Assembly (NCBI GenBank): GCA_937916405.1
Contig: CALFUF010000100.1
Span: 1 to 21,888, forward strand
Direction of reading: 5' to 3'
DNA length: 21,888 bases
Source of the DNA: an uncultured Prevotella sp.
GTDB lineage: Bacteria > Bacteroidota > Bacteroidia > Bacteroidales > Bacteroidaceae
Part shown: piece after piece, positions 14,921-21,098 of the stretch
Numbering within the stretch: position 1 is the stretch's first letter
How the letters are laid out: each line of letters starts with the position of its first letter
The notes under the pieces: generated by a model
Databases searched by the model: none
What the model was told of the DNA's origin: nothing
The model's input: only the letters and a program-made list of their open reading frames with translations
Program-made: the position numbers and the translations under genes

Positions 14921-15664
14921 ATGACAGCAACGGAAGCTATATTGAATTACGCAGTGGCACAAGGTGGTACCTTCCATCGGAAGGACCTGTTGCGTGAAGT
15001 TGCCCGCCAGCAGACGGGTATCAAGGACAGTGCGATTACCCTCCAGATTAACCGGATGCTTGCATCAGGCTCGCTCCGTAGGATTGGTCACGGTGTGTAT
15101 GAACTGGCTCATGACAGTCTACCAGAATTCGTATATCAGCCATCAGAGACTGAGAAGAACATCTATTTGAGTCTAAAAATGAGGTTTCCGCTCCTTGATA
15201 TATGTATTTGGAGTCCACGGGTGCTTGCTTCGTTCATGCTCCATGTGCCAGACATCGGCTATGTTTTCGTTGATGTGGAGAAAGACGGTATGGAGACGGT
15301 ATTCCATGCATTGCAGGAAATGGAACTTGGCAGAAACATCCTACTGTCACCGTCACCCATAGACTGCGACCGCTATCTGACGGGTACTGATGCCATTGTG
15401 GTGCGTCAGTTGATAGGCCAGTCGCCATTGACCATTGTAGACGGATGCCAAGTGCCGCGTATAGAGAAAATCCTTGTGGATGCCATTGGCGACAACGAAC
15501 TGCTGTTCGCCAGCGGTTCCGAAATATACAATATATACGAGTATGCGCATGAGAGAAATCATGTCAACATGAGTAAACTGATGAGATATGCTTCCCGCCG
15601 CAACAGGAAAGAGAAAGTTGAATATATCATATACACGATAGACCATGATCAATCCCAAGAGTAG
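14921..15664 (+). CDS. AbiEi-like antitoxin / transcriptional regulator
   Basis: 247 residues, no signal peptide. The N-terminal 65 residues form a winged-helix-like segment (GGTFHRKDLLREVARQ, then ITLQINRMLASGSLRRIGHG, VYEL), as in AbiEi antitoxins that autoregulate their promoter. The remaining 180 residues include DICIWSPRVLASFMLH, FVDVEKDGMETVFHALQE and a C-terminal basic stretch RYASRRNRKEK. The gene overlaps the downstream nucleotidyltransferase gene by 20 nt, the normal antitoxin-before-toxin order of type IV AbiE systems. In the family, AbiEi neutralises AbiEii without direct binding. The N-terminal domain assignment is by pattern; the neighbour makes the role likely. Confidence 0.82.
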   Translation: MTATEAILNYAVAQGGTFHRKDLLREVARQQTGIKDSAITLQINRMLASGSLRRIGHGVYELAHDSLPEFVYQPSETEKNIYLSLKMRFPLLDICIWSPRVLASFMLHVPDIGYVFVDVEKDGMETVFHALQEMELGRNILLSPSPIDCDRYLTGTDAIVVRQLIGQSPLTIVDGCQVPRIEKILVDAIGDNELLFASGSEIYNIYEYAHERNHVNMSKLMRYASRRNRKEKVEYIIYTIDHDQSQE

Positions 15665-16709
15665 AAGCCTTGAATGGATAACCGAAGCCGCTCACCAAAT
15701 AGGTGTCCACGACATTACATTGGTTGAAAAAACTATCCGTGCCTTTTCGCTGCTTGAAGCACTGACTCGCTCTGGCTGTCCCTTCATCTTCAAGGGCGGC
15801 AGTTCGCTGATGCTCCACCTGAATACCAGCAAACGATTGTCAATAGACATTGACATCATCTGTCCTCCAGGAACCGTCATAGAGGAATATCTCAGCCGGT
15901 ATGCCGAAGAATATGGCTTCGGCAAAGTGGAACTCGTAGAGCGAATCTCACGCACAGATGTTCCGAAGCAACATGCCAAATTCTACTACGAAGTGAGTTA
16001 TCCCGGTAATGGTGGACAGGACAAGATACTGCTTGACGTACTCTTCGAGGAAACACACTATTCCCAGATTGTGTCGCTACCCATACAGAGTCCGTTGCTG
16101 ATGACCGAAGAGCCTCTTGTTACGGTCAGTTTGCCGAGCCATGAAGATTTGTTGGGCGACAAACTGACGGCTTTCGCTCCCCACACAACGGGCATCCCAT
16201 TCTTCAAAGGCCAGAAGAAGTGTACGATGGAGATTATCAAGCAACTCTTTGACGTAGCCTCGCTGTTCGACATCACGAACGACTTGACTATTACCCGCCA
16301 GACCTTCCAGAAGTTTGCCAAGGTGGAACTGCAATATCGCAACTTGCCATCAGATGACATCAGGCAGGTGCTTGACGACATCTACCAGACCTCCATCACC
16401 ATCTGTATGCGCGGTTTGACGAATCCAGATGAATACAAACTCCTGCAAGATGGCATCAGTCGTATTGGCAATTTCATTCACAGCGAGAAGTACACCTTGG
16501 ATTCTGCCATCATCAATGCAGCCAAAGTGGCTTACCTCAGCCAACTTATGGAGAAGGGGATTAACGAGATACGGCACTATACACCTGACGATATAGGTAC
16601 GTTAGCATCACAGACTCTTCAACTCCCTATGCCCACCAAACTCAACAAACTTAAAAAGACACATCCTGAGGCATTCTTCTATCTAAATGAGATTCAACGA
16701 ATGGGATAG
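15645..16709 (+). CDS. AbiEii/AbiGii-type nucleotidyltransferase toxin
   Basis: 354 residues, cytosolic. AbiEii-family proteins are DUF1814 nucleotidyltransferases that arrest growth and can give phage abortive infection. Catalytic motif I is FKGGSSLMLH (49-58) followed by SIDIDI with Asp68 and Asp70. A third acidic residue is likely in KILLDVLFEE (Asp131). The family motif DKLTAF is at 172-177. All expected active-site residues are intact, so the toxin is probably active. The start ATG at 15645 overlaps the antitoxin gene by 20 nt, indicating translational coupling. No terminator was seen after the stop. Confidence 0.88.
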   Translation: MINPKSRSLEWITEAAHQIGVHDITLVEKTIRAFSLLEALTRSGCPFIFKGGSSLMLHLNTSKRLSIDIDIICPPGTVIEEYLSRYAEEYGFGKVELVERISRTDVPKQHAKFYYEVSYPGNGGQDKILLDVLFEETHYSQIVSLPIQSPLLMTEEPLVTVSLPSHEDLLGDKLTAFAPHTTGIPFFKGQKKCTMEIIKQLFDVASLFDITNDLTITRQTFQKFAKVELQYRNLPSDDIRQVLDDIYQTSITICMRGLTNPDEYKLLQDGISRIGNFIHSEKYTLDSAIINAAKVAYLSQLMEKGINEIRHYTPDDIGTLASQTLQLPMPTKLNKLKKTHPEAFFYLNEIQRMG

Positions 16710-16934
16710 AGTAAGGGCGGTTCTGTGCCGTGTTTTAATGATGGAACTTCCCCGTAGATGGGAGAACGAACCGTTGTGGAATATAACCGCTGTTTTATAA
16801 AGCGAGACAGATAAATAGGAATTTATGATAACTGTTACATTTTATTTTTAATGGCCGAAAAAGCAGAAAAGGGTCTCGTTTTTCCCCCTCTTTCGTCCCC
16901 GTCCGCCCCAAAAACAAAGTTTTTACCCCATTTT
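16710..16934. other. Intergenic region without recognisable gene
   Basis: Between the AbiE-like pair and the first promoter module. No ORF, hairpin terminator or repeat that I can support lies here. It contains a C-rich, T-rich segment (16881-16915) on an otherwise A/T-rich background, which could mark the edge of the following island. Confidence 0.5.
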
Positions 16935-16966
16935 TTTGGCAGGCAACAAGAAAAATAGTAACTTTG
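16935..16966 (+). promoter_or_regulatory. Promoter module 1 of three similar copies
   Basis: TTTG (16935-16938), 20 nt, TAACTTTG (16959-16966). The spacer GCAGGCAACAAGAAAAATAG closely matches the spacers of the promoters at 18288 and 18777. It drives the 40-residue ORF at 16993 and probably the toxin-antitoxin pair. Confidence 0.8.
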
Positions 16967-16992
16967 GCGACGAAATTTAGAACGGGAAAATT

Positions 16993-17115
16993 ATGATATT
17001 ATCTATCACTGTTACACCTATCATGTTTCTGTTTGCACTCATAGCACTCATAGCCTCCATTCTTGTTGCTTGGACTTACACCAAACCAGGCAAGAAGTGG
17101 CTGGCAAACCTATAG
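16993..17115 (+). CDS. 40-residue single-span membrane protein (WTYTKPGKKW family, copy 1)
   Basis: Starts at ATG 16993, about 26 nt after a consensus promoter box, and ends at TAG 17113-17115. Residues 10-26 form one hydrophobic helix (IMFLFALIALIASILVA), followed by a short basic-aromatic tail, WTYTKPGKKWLANL. The same tail, nearly identical at DNA level, ends a second small ORF at 17941-18045. A hydrophobic helix plus a basic tail is also the layout of type I toxins and of small stress or regulatory membrane peptides, but no known family was recognised. It sits immediately before the PemK/MazF-like pair. Confidence 0.65.
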   Translation: MILSITVTPIMFLFALIALIASILVAWTYTKPGKKWLANL

Positions 17116-17134
17116 ACTCAAAATATATATAACC

Positions 17135-17170
17135 AACCATATTGTTTAACTAATCATTCATTACGAACTC
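17135..17170 (+). repeat. Leader-repeat copy (degenerate) before the antitoxin gene
   Basis: AACCATATTGTTTAACTAATC at 17135-17155, then a diverged ATTACGAACTC, matching the longer leader copies at 18713 and 19491. It ends 6 nt before the antitoxin ATG at 17177, so it is probably that gene's 5' untranslated region. Confidence 0.7.
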
Positions 17171-17176
17171 AACTAT

Positions 17177-17554
17177 ATGAGCAATGTCAACTATATAGAT
17201 AGGATACAAGGAGAAGAGGCGAAGAGCGTGGCACAGGAGCCTGTGATGGATGCTTATGTGGCAGAAGCACCCAAATCACAGATTTCTCTTGATGGCTTGT
17301 GGGTGATGTTGCACACGCTTGACACGGACAGCAAGCGATGGCTGATGAACCGTCTGAGCGAGGACATCAAGCCACGTAAGACCATTAAAGTTCGACACAG
17401 GCATTCACTGAGCGATGCGGAACTTGAAGCCAAACTCTCTGGTCTTCCCTCATGGGATGAGGTGCAGCACCCCGATTTATCGAACGTTGATTTTCAAGAA
17501 GTGGAGAAGGCACTCGGCCGTGTAACGGCTAAAAACGTGAAAGAATGGCTATGA
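17177..17554 (+). CDS. Probable antitoxin of the PemK/MazF-like pair
   Basis: 125 residues, no signal peptide or membrane segment. The N-terminal third is polar and likely flexible. The middle has a helix, SLDGLWVMLHTLDTDSKRWLMNRLSEDI, followed by a basic stretch, KPRKTIKVRHRH (DNA- or toxin-binding candidate), then SDAELEAKLSGLPSWDEV. The C-terminal end is acidic then helical, as expected for a toxin-wrapping tail. No AbrB or ribbon-helix-helix motif is clear. The antitoxin assignment rests on its position: its stop overlaps the toxin start (ATGA at 17551-17554). The start ATG at 17177 follows the conserved leader. Confidence 0.72.
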   Translation: MSNVNYIDRIQGEEAKSVAQEPVMDAYVAEAPKSQISLDGLWVMLHTLDTDSKRWLMNRLSEDIKPRKTIKVRHRHSLSDAELEAKLSGLPSWDEVQHPDLSNVDFQEVEKALGRVTAKNVKEWL

Positions 17555-17910
17555 TGACATTGCACCAGCGAGAGATCGTGGAAGTCTCTTTCCCGATGCC
17601 AGATGGCGAAGTTCTCATCCATCCAGCCTTGGTGCTATCGGGCGAGGATTTGCAATCAGAAGAAGACGGTTTGTTTTATGCCGTTCTCATCTCCAGCAAG
17701 AATCGCCATAGTGAGTTTGCTCTGCCCATTCACGACAATTGGCTTTCAAAGCCTTTGTCGAAACAATCATACTTCGTTACACACCTCGTGTCAGCATTTA
17801 AGCCAGAACACGTAACCCAAAGATACAATAACTATATAAAGGAAGCCCCCTTCGACCAAGTTCTTTCAAAAATCCTCAGCAGCATGTTTGACCTTGAAAT
17901 AGAACTTTAG
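17545..17910 (+). CDS. PemK/MazF-family endoribonuclease-like toxin
   Basis: At most 121 residues. ATGs at 17545, 17551 and 17554 are all possible; 17551 gives the ATGA overlap with the upstream stop. The family's SH3-like barrel pattern is visible: HQREIVEVSFPMPDGEV (first strands), IHPALVLSGEDL (PxLVLS-type segment), FYAVLISSKNRHSEFALPI and YFVTHLVSAF, then a C-terminal helix, FDQVLSKILSSMFDLE. MazF-like enzymes cleave mRNA at short sites; the specificity here cannot be read. Relative to classic MazF the 'R-P' before the VLS strand is HPA, a common divergence in the PemK-like clade. Confidence 0.78.
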   Translation: MAMMTLHQREIVEVSFPMPDGEVLIHPALVLSGEDLQSEEDGLFYAVLISSKNRHSEFALPIHDNWLSKPLSKQSYFVTHLVSAFKPEHVTQRYNNYIKEAPFDQVLSKILSSMFDLEIEL

Positions 17911-17940
17911 TTGAGGCAACAACCGAAAACAAATAGGTTT

Positions 17941-18045
17941 ATGACATTTTCAGTGTTATTTTTTGGAACGACAGCCTTAGTAGGTGCAGCCTTTCTGGCT
18001 TGGACTTACACTAAACCAGGCAAGAAGTGGCTGGCAAACTTTTAA
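17941..18045 (+). CDS. 34-residue single-span membrane protein (WTYTKPGKKW family, copy 2)
   Basis: ATG 17941 to TAA 18043-18045, 30 nt after the toxin stop and probably on the same transcript. A hydrophobic helix (about residues 4-20) is followed by the tail WTYTKPGKKWLANF, the same as in the ORF at 16993-17115. The helices of the two copies differ while the tail is conserved, which argues that the tail is the functional part and that both ORFs are real. Confidence 0.62.
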   Translation: MTFSVLFFGTTALVGAAFLAWTYTKPGKKWLANF

Positions 18046-18058
18046 CAGCATCTAAGTC

Positions 18059-18217
18059 ATGACAAGAAAGTCGGATAACATAGCAACAGGACGTGCCGGG
18101 CTAATTAGTCCGAGAGTGTTGACCCTTCACCGCAAGAAACAACGAATGTTGAGTCTGGAGGAGAAGCAGCGATTGGTCGCACAAGCAAAAGCCACCTATG
18201 AAATACGTCTGACCTAA
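18059..18217 (+). CDS. 52-residue basic protein, unknown
   Basis: ATG 18059 to TAA 18215-18217, 13 nt after the preceding small ORF. It is soluble and strongly basic, with a helix-prone second half (LHRKKQRMLSLEEKQRLVAQ). It could bind nucleic acid, but no family was recognised. Support is the tight spacing to neighbours and the lack of any competing ORF. A weak GCCA/TGGC hairpin (18221-18231) follows the stop. Confidence 0.45.
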   Translation: MTRKSDNIATGRAGLISPRVLTLHRKKQRMLSLEEKQRLVAQAKATYEIRLT

Positions 18218-18247
18218 GATGCCAAAATGGCACCTTAAAGAAAAAAA

Positions 18248-18287
18248 TCTTTAATTACCAACTCAAATGAAAAAAGTTTTACTTCTT
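18248..18287 (+). repeat. Leader-repeat copy with truncated signal-peptide start
   Basis: ATCTTTAATTACCAACTC, then ATGAAAAAAGTTTTACTTC. This matches the leader and first codons of the secreted-protein gene at 19536. The 14-codon ORF that results (18268-18312, MKKVLLLFGGNEEK) runs straight into the next promoter and is not a plausible gene. Confidence 0.65.
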
Positions 18288-18319
18288 TTTGGAGGAAACG
18301 AAGAAAAGTAGTAACTTTG
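18288..18319 (+). promoter_or_regulatory. Promoter module 2
   Basis: TTTG (18288-18291), 20 nt, TAACTTTG (18312-18319), 28 nt before the ATG at 18348. The spacer is nearly the same as in modules 1 and 3. Its -33 box lies in the truncated signal-peptide sequence of the leader repeat. Confidence 0.8.
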
Positions 18320-18347
18320 TATTCACAAATAGTATATCAAGCAGATT

Positions 18348-18467
18348 ATGTACACATCAGACTGGATTGTTATCATTGGTTTTCTCGCCATAGGACTGTT
18401 CGCCGTAGCAGGTGCATTGTTCGACATGTTCAACGAAAAGCATCACACCATACATGAGGCTTTATAG
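18348..18467 (+). CDS. 39-residue single-span membrane protein, unknown
   Basis: ATG 18348 to TAG 18465-18467, directly behind promoter module 2. Residues 5-26 form one strongly hydrophobic helix (DWIVIIGFLAIGLFAVAGAL), followed by FDMFNEKHHTIHEAL with three His. It overlaps the next ORF by 14 nt, which suggests translational coupling. No family was recognised. Confidence 0.6.
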   Translation: MYTSDWIVIIGFLAIGLFAVAGALFDMFNEKHHTIHEAL

Positions 18468-18717
18468 CGAAAATGTTTTGCGAGAGACAGGGAAGATGCT
18501 GATTGATTCATGCAAACTCATCTTCATTTCTGCGTTCGTGACGAATCGGTTCTCCATAGATGTGACCTCTGACAACAACGTCACCTTTGCATGAGCAGGA
18601 GTTTTGTGTTACATCATAGGAGCGACACTCGTTCGACTTGCCGACCGTATGGCAAACCAAAAGGCGGAATCCAAGGAAGCGTCCTCAATAGGCGGATATA
18701 CAAATAAAAATATTTAA
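18454..18717 (+). pseudogene. Small two-helix membrane protein gene interrupted by an in-frame TGA
   Basis: From ATG 18454, 46 codons lead to TGA at 18592-18594. The same frame then stays open for 40 more codons to TAA at 18715-18717. The joined product has a helix around CKLIFISAFVTNRFSI, an acidic loop and a second helix AGVLCYIIGATLVRLADR with a charged tail. This resembles small Bacteroidetes two-helix membrane proteins of the DUF6722 type (tentative). The residue before AGVLCY is encoded by TGA; TGG (Trp) would fit, so one substitution explains the break. No evidence for selenocysteine or recoding was seen. Confidence 0.6.
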
Positions 18718-18759
18718 TTAACCATATTGTTTAACTAATCTTTAATTACTAACTCTTAT
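18713..18759 (+). repeat. Leader-repeat copy lacking its start codon
   Basis: 47 nt identical to 19491-19537. After CTCTTAT the G of the ATG is missing (TTATAAAAAGTTTTAC), so the signal-peptide start is destroyed and the sequence passes straight into promoter module 3. Confidence 0.9.
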
Positions 18760-18776
18760 AAAAAGTTTTACTTCTT

Positions 18777-18807
18777 TTTGCAGGAAACAAGAAAAGTAGT
18801 AACTTTG
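18777..18807 (+). promoter_or_regulatory. Promoter module 3
   Basis: TTTG (18777-18780), 19 nt (CAGGAAACAAGAAAAGTAG), TAACTTTG (18800-18807), 22 nt before the ATG at 18830. It is almost identical to module 2, including the TATTCTCAAA-like sequence just after it. Confidence 0.8.
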
Positions 18808-18829
18808 TATTCTCAAAAGAAAATGCCAC

Positions 18830-18976
18830 ATGAATTATACAGAAGTGATTACTATAAAAAGACCATCCCGAAAGTTGGAAGAACGTTTGCGTTGGGTGGG
18901 CGTGCAGAAATATCTGCGGCTTGAAAAACTCCGCACAGACAAAATGGACTCTCGTGAAAACGCACTTGCAAAATGA
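18830..18976 (+). CDS. 48-residue basic protein, unknown, coupled to the next gene
   Basis: ATG 18830 to TGA 18974-18976. Its stop overlaps the ATG of the next gene (ATGA, 18973-18976), a strong sign of translation. It is soluble, very basic and helical (IKRPSRKLEERLRWVGVQKY). A competing ORF from the ATG at 18823 ends early at a TGA at about 18924 and is less likely. Position and size would fit a small antitoxin or adaptor, but nothing in the sequence proves it. Confidence 0.55.
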   Translation: MNYTEVITIKRPSRKLEERLRWVGVQKYLRLEKLRTDKMDSRENALAK

Positions 18977-19482
18977 ACGAAGTGTTCTCTTTTCTTTCAG
19001 AATCAGGGGATGAATATCGGTTGTCTTTGACTACCTCCGTAGGTGGAGAACTCATCGCAGAAGACATAAGCGAATCTCTTTTGCGTGATGGCATTGAACT
19101 TGTTGATGTGGGGCTGAGCAGGGTGAAGGGAAGCCATATTACAACATTTTCCATCTTGCAACAAATAGAACAATGCATAGCGAACGTGTTCATGCAACAC
19201 CCTAATGCCATCATTTGTTTCTTTTGCGATTTTATTAGTTTGATACCATCGATGAAAAGAGAATCCATGTCTGTTCAAGAATACCGAAGCCGTCTGTTCT
19301 CAAAAATGTTTGAACAATATCTGACGCATCATCATATTGAAGGGATTCGCAACAGAGTGGTTGAGATTGAAGGAGTTGTTGAAACGTATTATGTGCATGT
19401 GATTGCCCGTAATTCTCATCAGAAATATGTTGACATGATAAGTATGGGAATACAACGAGATTATGGCAAACCTATAGATTAA
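18973..19482 (+). CDS. Hypothetical protein, possibly DUF6169-like
   Basis: 169 residues, no signal peptide. It begins with strand-like FSFLSESGDEYRLSLTTSV, an acidic segment and a helix ITTFSILQQIEQCIANVFMQ. IICFFCDFISLIPSMKRESM follows, then RSRLFSKMFEQYL. The pattern 'beta hairpin, TI..II..FF helix, I.(Y/F)(I/F)CD, R...F..(W/F)' recalls Bacteroidetes DUF6169 proteins, but this is from memory and weak. It is translationally coupled to the 48-residue basic protein. The C-terminal codons share 15 nt (19464-19478) with the end of the small ORF at 16993 (17103-17117). Confidence 0.7.
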   Translation: MNEVFSFLSESGDEYRLSLTTSVGGELIAEDISESLLRDGIELVDVGLSRVKGSHITTFSILQQIEQCIANVFMQHPNAIICFFCDFISLIPSMKRESMSVQEYRSRLFSKMFEQYLTHHHIEGIRNRVVEIEGVVETYYVHVIARNSHQKYVDMISMGIQRDYGKPID

Positions 19483-19490
19483 AAAAAAAA

Positions 19491-19537
19491 TTTAATTAAC
19501 CATATTGTTTAACTAATCTTTAATTACTAACTCTTAT
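19491..19537 (+). repeat. Leader-repeat copy in front of the secreted-protein gene
   Basis: The intact version of the leader: it ends with the first two bases of the ATG at 19536 and is followed by codons for MKKGLLFLASLL. No TAnnTTTG box lies between the upstream stop and this leader, so the gene may be read from promoter module 3 or from an atypical promoter. Confidence 0.85.
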
Positions 19538-21095
19538 GAAAAAAGGTTTACTTTTTCTGGCGTCGTTGTTAGTAAGTGTAGCAAGTTTTGCTCAATGGAC
19601 AAAGCCAGTGCTTAAGGGTACTGACATGAACGTGGGTGATACTCTCTACCTCTACAACAAGGGAGCAGGTGCCTTCTTTACAGGTGCCAATAACTATGGC
19701 ACACGTGCCTCCGTCTCAACCGAAGTTGGAAACAAGGTCATCGTCAAAATCGCTTATGAGGACGAGGAAGAGACGATTCCAACAGGGTATTTCGTTTTTG
19801 CCGACTCTGTCTTGACTGGTGATGACGCTGGCAAAATCAGTGCCGTTGACTGCAACAAAGATTTCTCTGACATGTGGGTGGATGGTTTAGGTCGTGGTGG
19901 TTACGACATGTGGACTTTCACCAAAACTGGCGACCACTACGTCATCACCAATGCAAATGTTGCATTAGGCAACTTTGGTGTAGCCCAGTTTGCACAAGGT
20001 GTAGCCGACACTCGTTGCTACATTTATGACGCTACTCAGGTTTATACCGCCGACGTGGACGGTGAAGAAGTGGAAGCACCTTTCTTCTCTGGCGAGTTCT
20101 GGGATGAGTGGATTTTCGTTTCTCCTGCCGATTACGCAACAGAACTGCCCAAAGTGGCAGCATACGGTGCTGCCGTTTCTCTGAAGGCCGCTCTTGATGC
20201 TGCTAAGGCTGAAAATCCTTCGCTTGATTTCTCTGCTCCAGAAGCCGTTTACAACAAAGTTTCTTCTACCGCTGAAGAACTGGCTGCAGCAGAAGCCCAG
20301 GTACAAGCAATCGTCAACGAATACAAGTCTTCTTTGGCTTCTTTCGATGAGCCATACGACTACACAGACATCATCGGTGACGGTTCTGATGTTAGCCCTT
20401 GGACTCGCACCTTCACTGGTTCTGGCACAAGTGGTTCGCACTCAACCAACACATGGTCAACTGAGGCAGACGGCGGTGCTGACGGCACAGACATGACCAC
20501 TCCATTCTGTGAGCACTGGGTTGCTTCTGGCGGCATTCTCTCTGACCAGAAGATTTATCAGACCCTTTCTGCACTTCCTCCAGGTCTCTACAAGTTTACT
20601 GCTGACGTGCGTGTTTACAACGAGGCTGGCAAACTTGACCAGTTCGAAGGGGCATACATGTACTTCGGTGATGAGAAGATTGACATGCAGGATGAGACCG
20701 ACATTTCTTATTCTGGAAGCAAGAGCGTTCTCTGGTCAAAGAACTACTTCACAATCATCGCCATCTTGAAGGAGTCTGGTGACGTTGAGTTTGGTTTTGA
20801 AATCAAGGATGCCAACTTCAACTGGATTGCTTTCAAGAACACATCCCTCTTCTATTATGGCAACAAGGACGTAGAGGCTAATGCCGCTAAACTCCTGAAG
20901 GCGGGCTATTCTTTCGAGAAGTCTGCTACAGACGTTGCTGCTAATGCAGATGTCATCAAGGCTTACAACGACGCTGTTGATGCATTCAACGCAGCAACCA
21001 GTGCTGAAGACATCAAGGCTACAGCCAAGGCTGCAGAGGCTGCCAAGGCTGCGGCAGCCGCAAAGGTTGAACCCGAAACGAAGAAGGAGGCTTAA
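19536..21095 (+). CDS. Secreted protein of unknown function with Ala/Lys-rich C-terminus, possibly chimeric
   Basis: 519 residues. The signal peptide MKKGLLFLASLLVSVASFAQ is cleaved near residue 20. A beta-rich N-terminal module (GDTLYLYNKGAGAFFTGANNYGT, then YDMWTFTKTGDHYVITNANV) is like those in large Prevotella surface proteins. A helical linker (VSLKAALDAAKAENPSL) follows, then a jelly-roll-like module (KIYQTLSALPPGLYKFTADV, FEIKDANFNWIAFKNTSLFY) resembling carbohydrate-binding domains, then a second helical linker. The last 25 residues are almost pure Ala/Lys/Glu and end VEPETKKEA. The stop is 3 nt before rnfC, whose Shine-Dalgarno lies in these final codons. In Rnf operons that place is normally held by rnfB, whose tail is often Ala/Lys/Pro-rich, so the C terminus may have been joined from another gene. 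Confidence 0.8.
   Translation: MKKGLLFLASLLVSVASFAQWTKPVLKGTDMNVGDTLYLYNKGAGAFFTGANNYGTRASVSTEVGNKVIVKIAYEDEEETIPTGYFVFADSVLTGDDAGKISAVDCNKDFSDMWVDGLGRGGYDMWTFTKTGDHYVITNANVALGNFGVAQFAQGVADTRCYIYDATQVYTADVDGEEVEAPFFSGEFWDEWIFVSPADYATELPKVAAYGAAVSLKAALDAAKAENPSLDFSAPEAVYNKVSSTAEELAAAEAQVQAIVNEYKSSLASFDEPYDYTDIIGDGSDVSPWTRTFTGSGTSGSHSTNTWSTEADGGADGTDMTTPFCEHWVASGGILSDQKIYQTLSALPPGLYKFTADVRVYNEAGKLDQFEGAYMYFGDEKIDMQDETDISYSGSKSVLWSKNYFTIIAILKESGDVEFGFEIKDANFNWIAFKNTSLFYYGNKDVEANAAKLLKAGYSFEKSATDVAANADVIKAYNDAVDAFNAATSAEDIKATAKAAEAAKAAAAAKVEPETKKEA
21084..21090 (+). promoter_or_regulatory. Strong Shine-Dalgarno of rnfC
   Basis: AAGGAGG, 8 nt before the ATG at 21099. Nearly every other gene in the window lacks such a site, so this stands out as a different translation-start style. 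Confidence 0.7.
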
Positions 21096-21098
21096 GAT

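Larger units (their letters stand above)
17068..18039. repeat. 42-bp direct repeats flanking the PemK/MazF-like cassette
   Basis: The segments 17068-17109 and 17998-18039 differ at one base (ACC versus ACT). They encode the shared AWTYTKPGKKWLAN tail of the two small membrane ORFs. The distance between them is 930 bp and the toxin-antitoxin pair lies inside, so recombination between them would delete the pair and fuse the two small ORFs in frame. Confidence 0.8.

Noticed and set aside
14733..14930. Minus-strand 65-codon ORF after GH43, briefly considered as a transposase remnant
   Set aside because: No catalytic motif, inverted ends or conserved pattern; it overlaps the AbiE promoter and the GH43 end and is most likely a chance ORF.
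18219..18233. Intrinsic terminator after the 52-residue ORF
   Set aside because: The stem is only about 4-5 bp and is followed by A-rich and not T-rich sequence on the plus strand.
18268..18312. 14-codon ORF MKKVLLLFGGNEEK as a leader peptide
   Set aside because: It is better explained as a truncated signal-peptide start running into promoter module 2; there is no attenuator hairpin or codon bias.
18592..18594. TGA as selenocysteine codon
   Set aside because: No following stem-loop or selenoprotein motif seen; Trp (TGG) fits the membrane-helix context, so a nonsense change is simpler.
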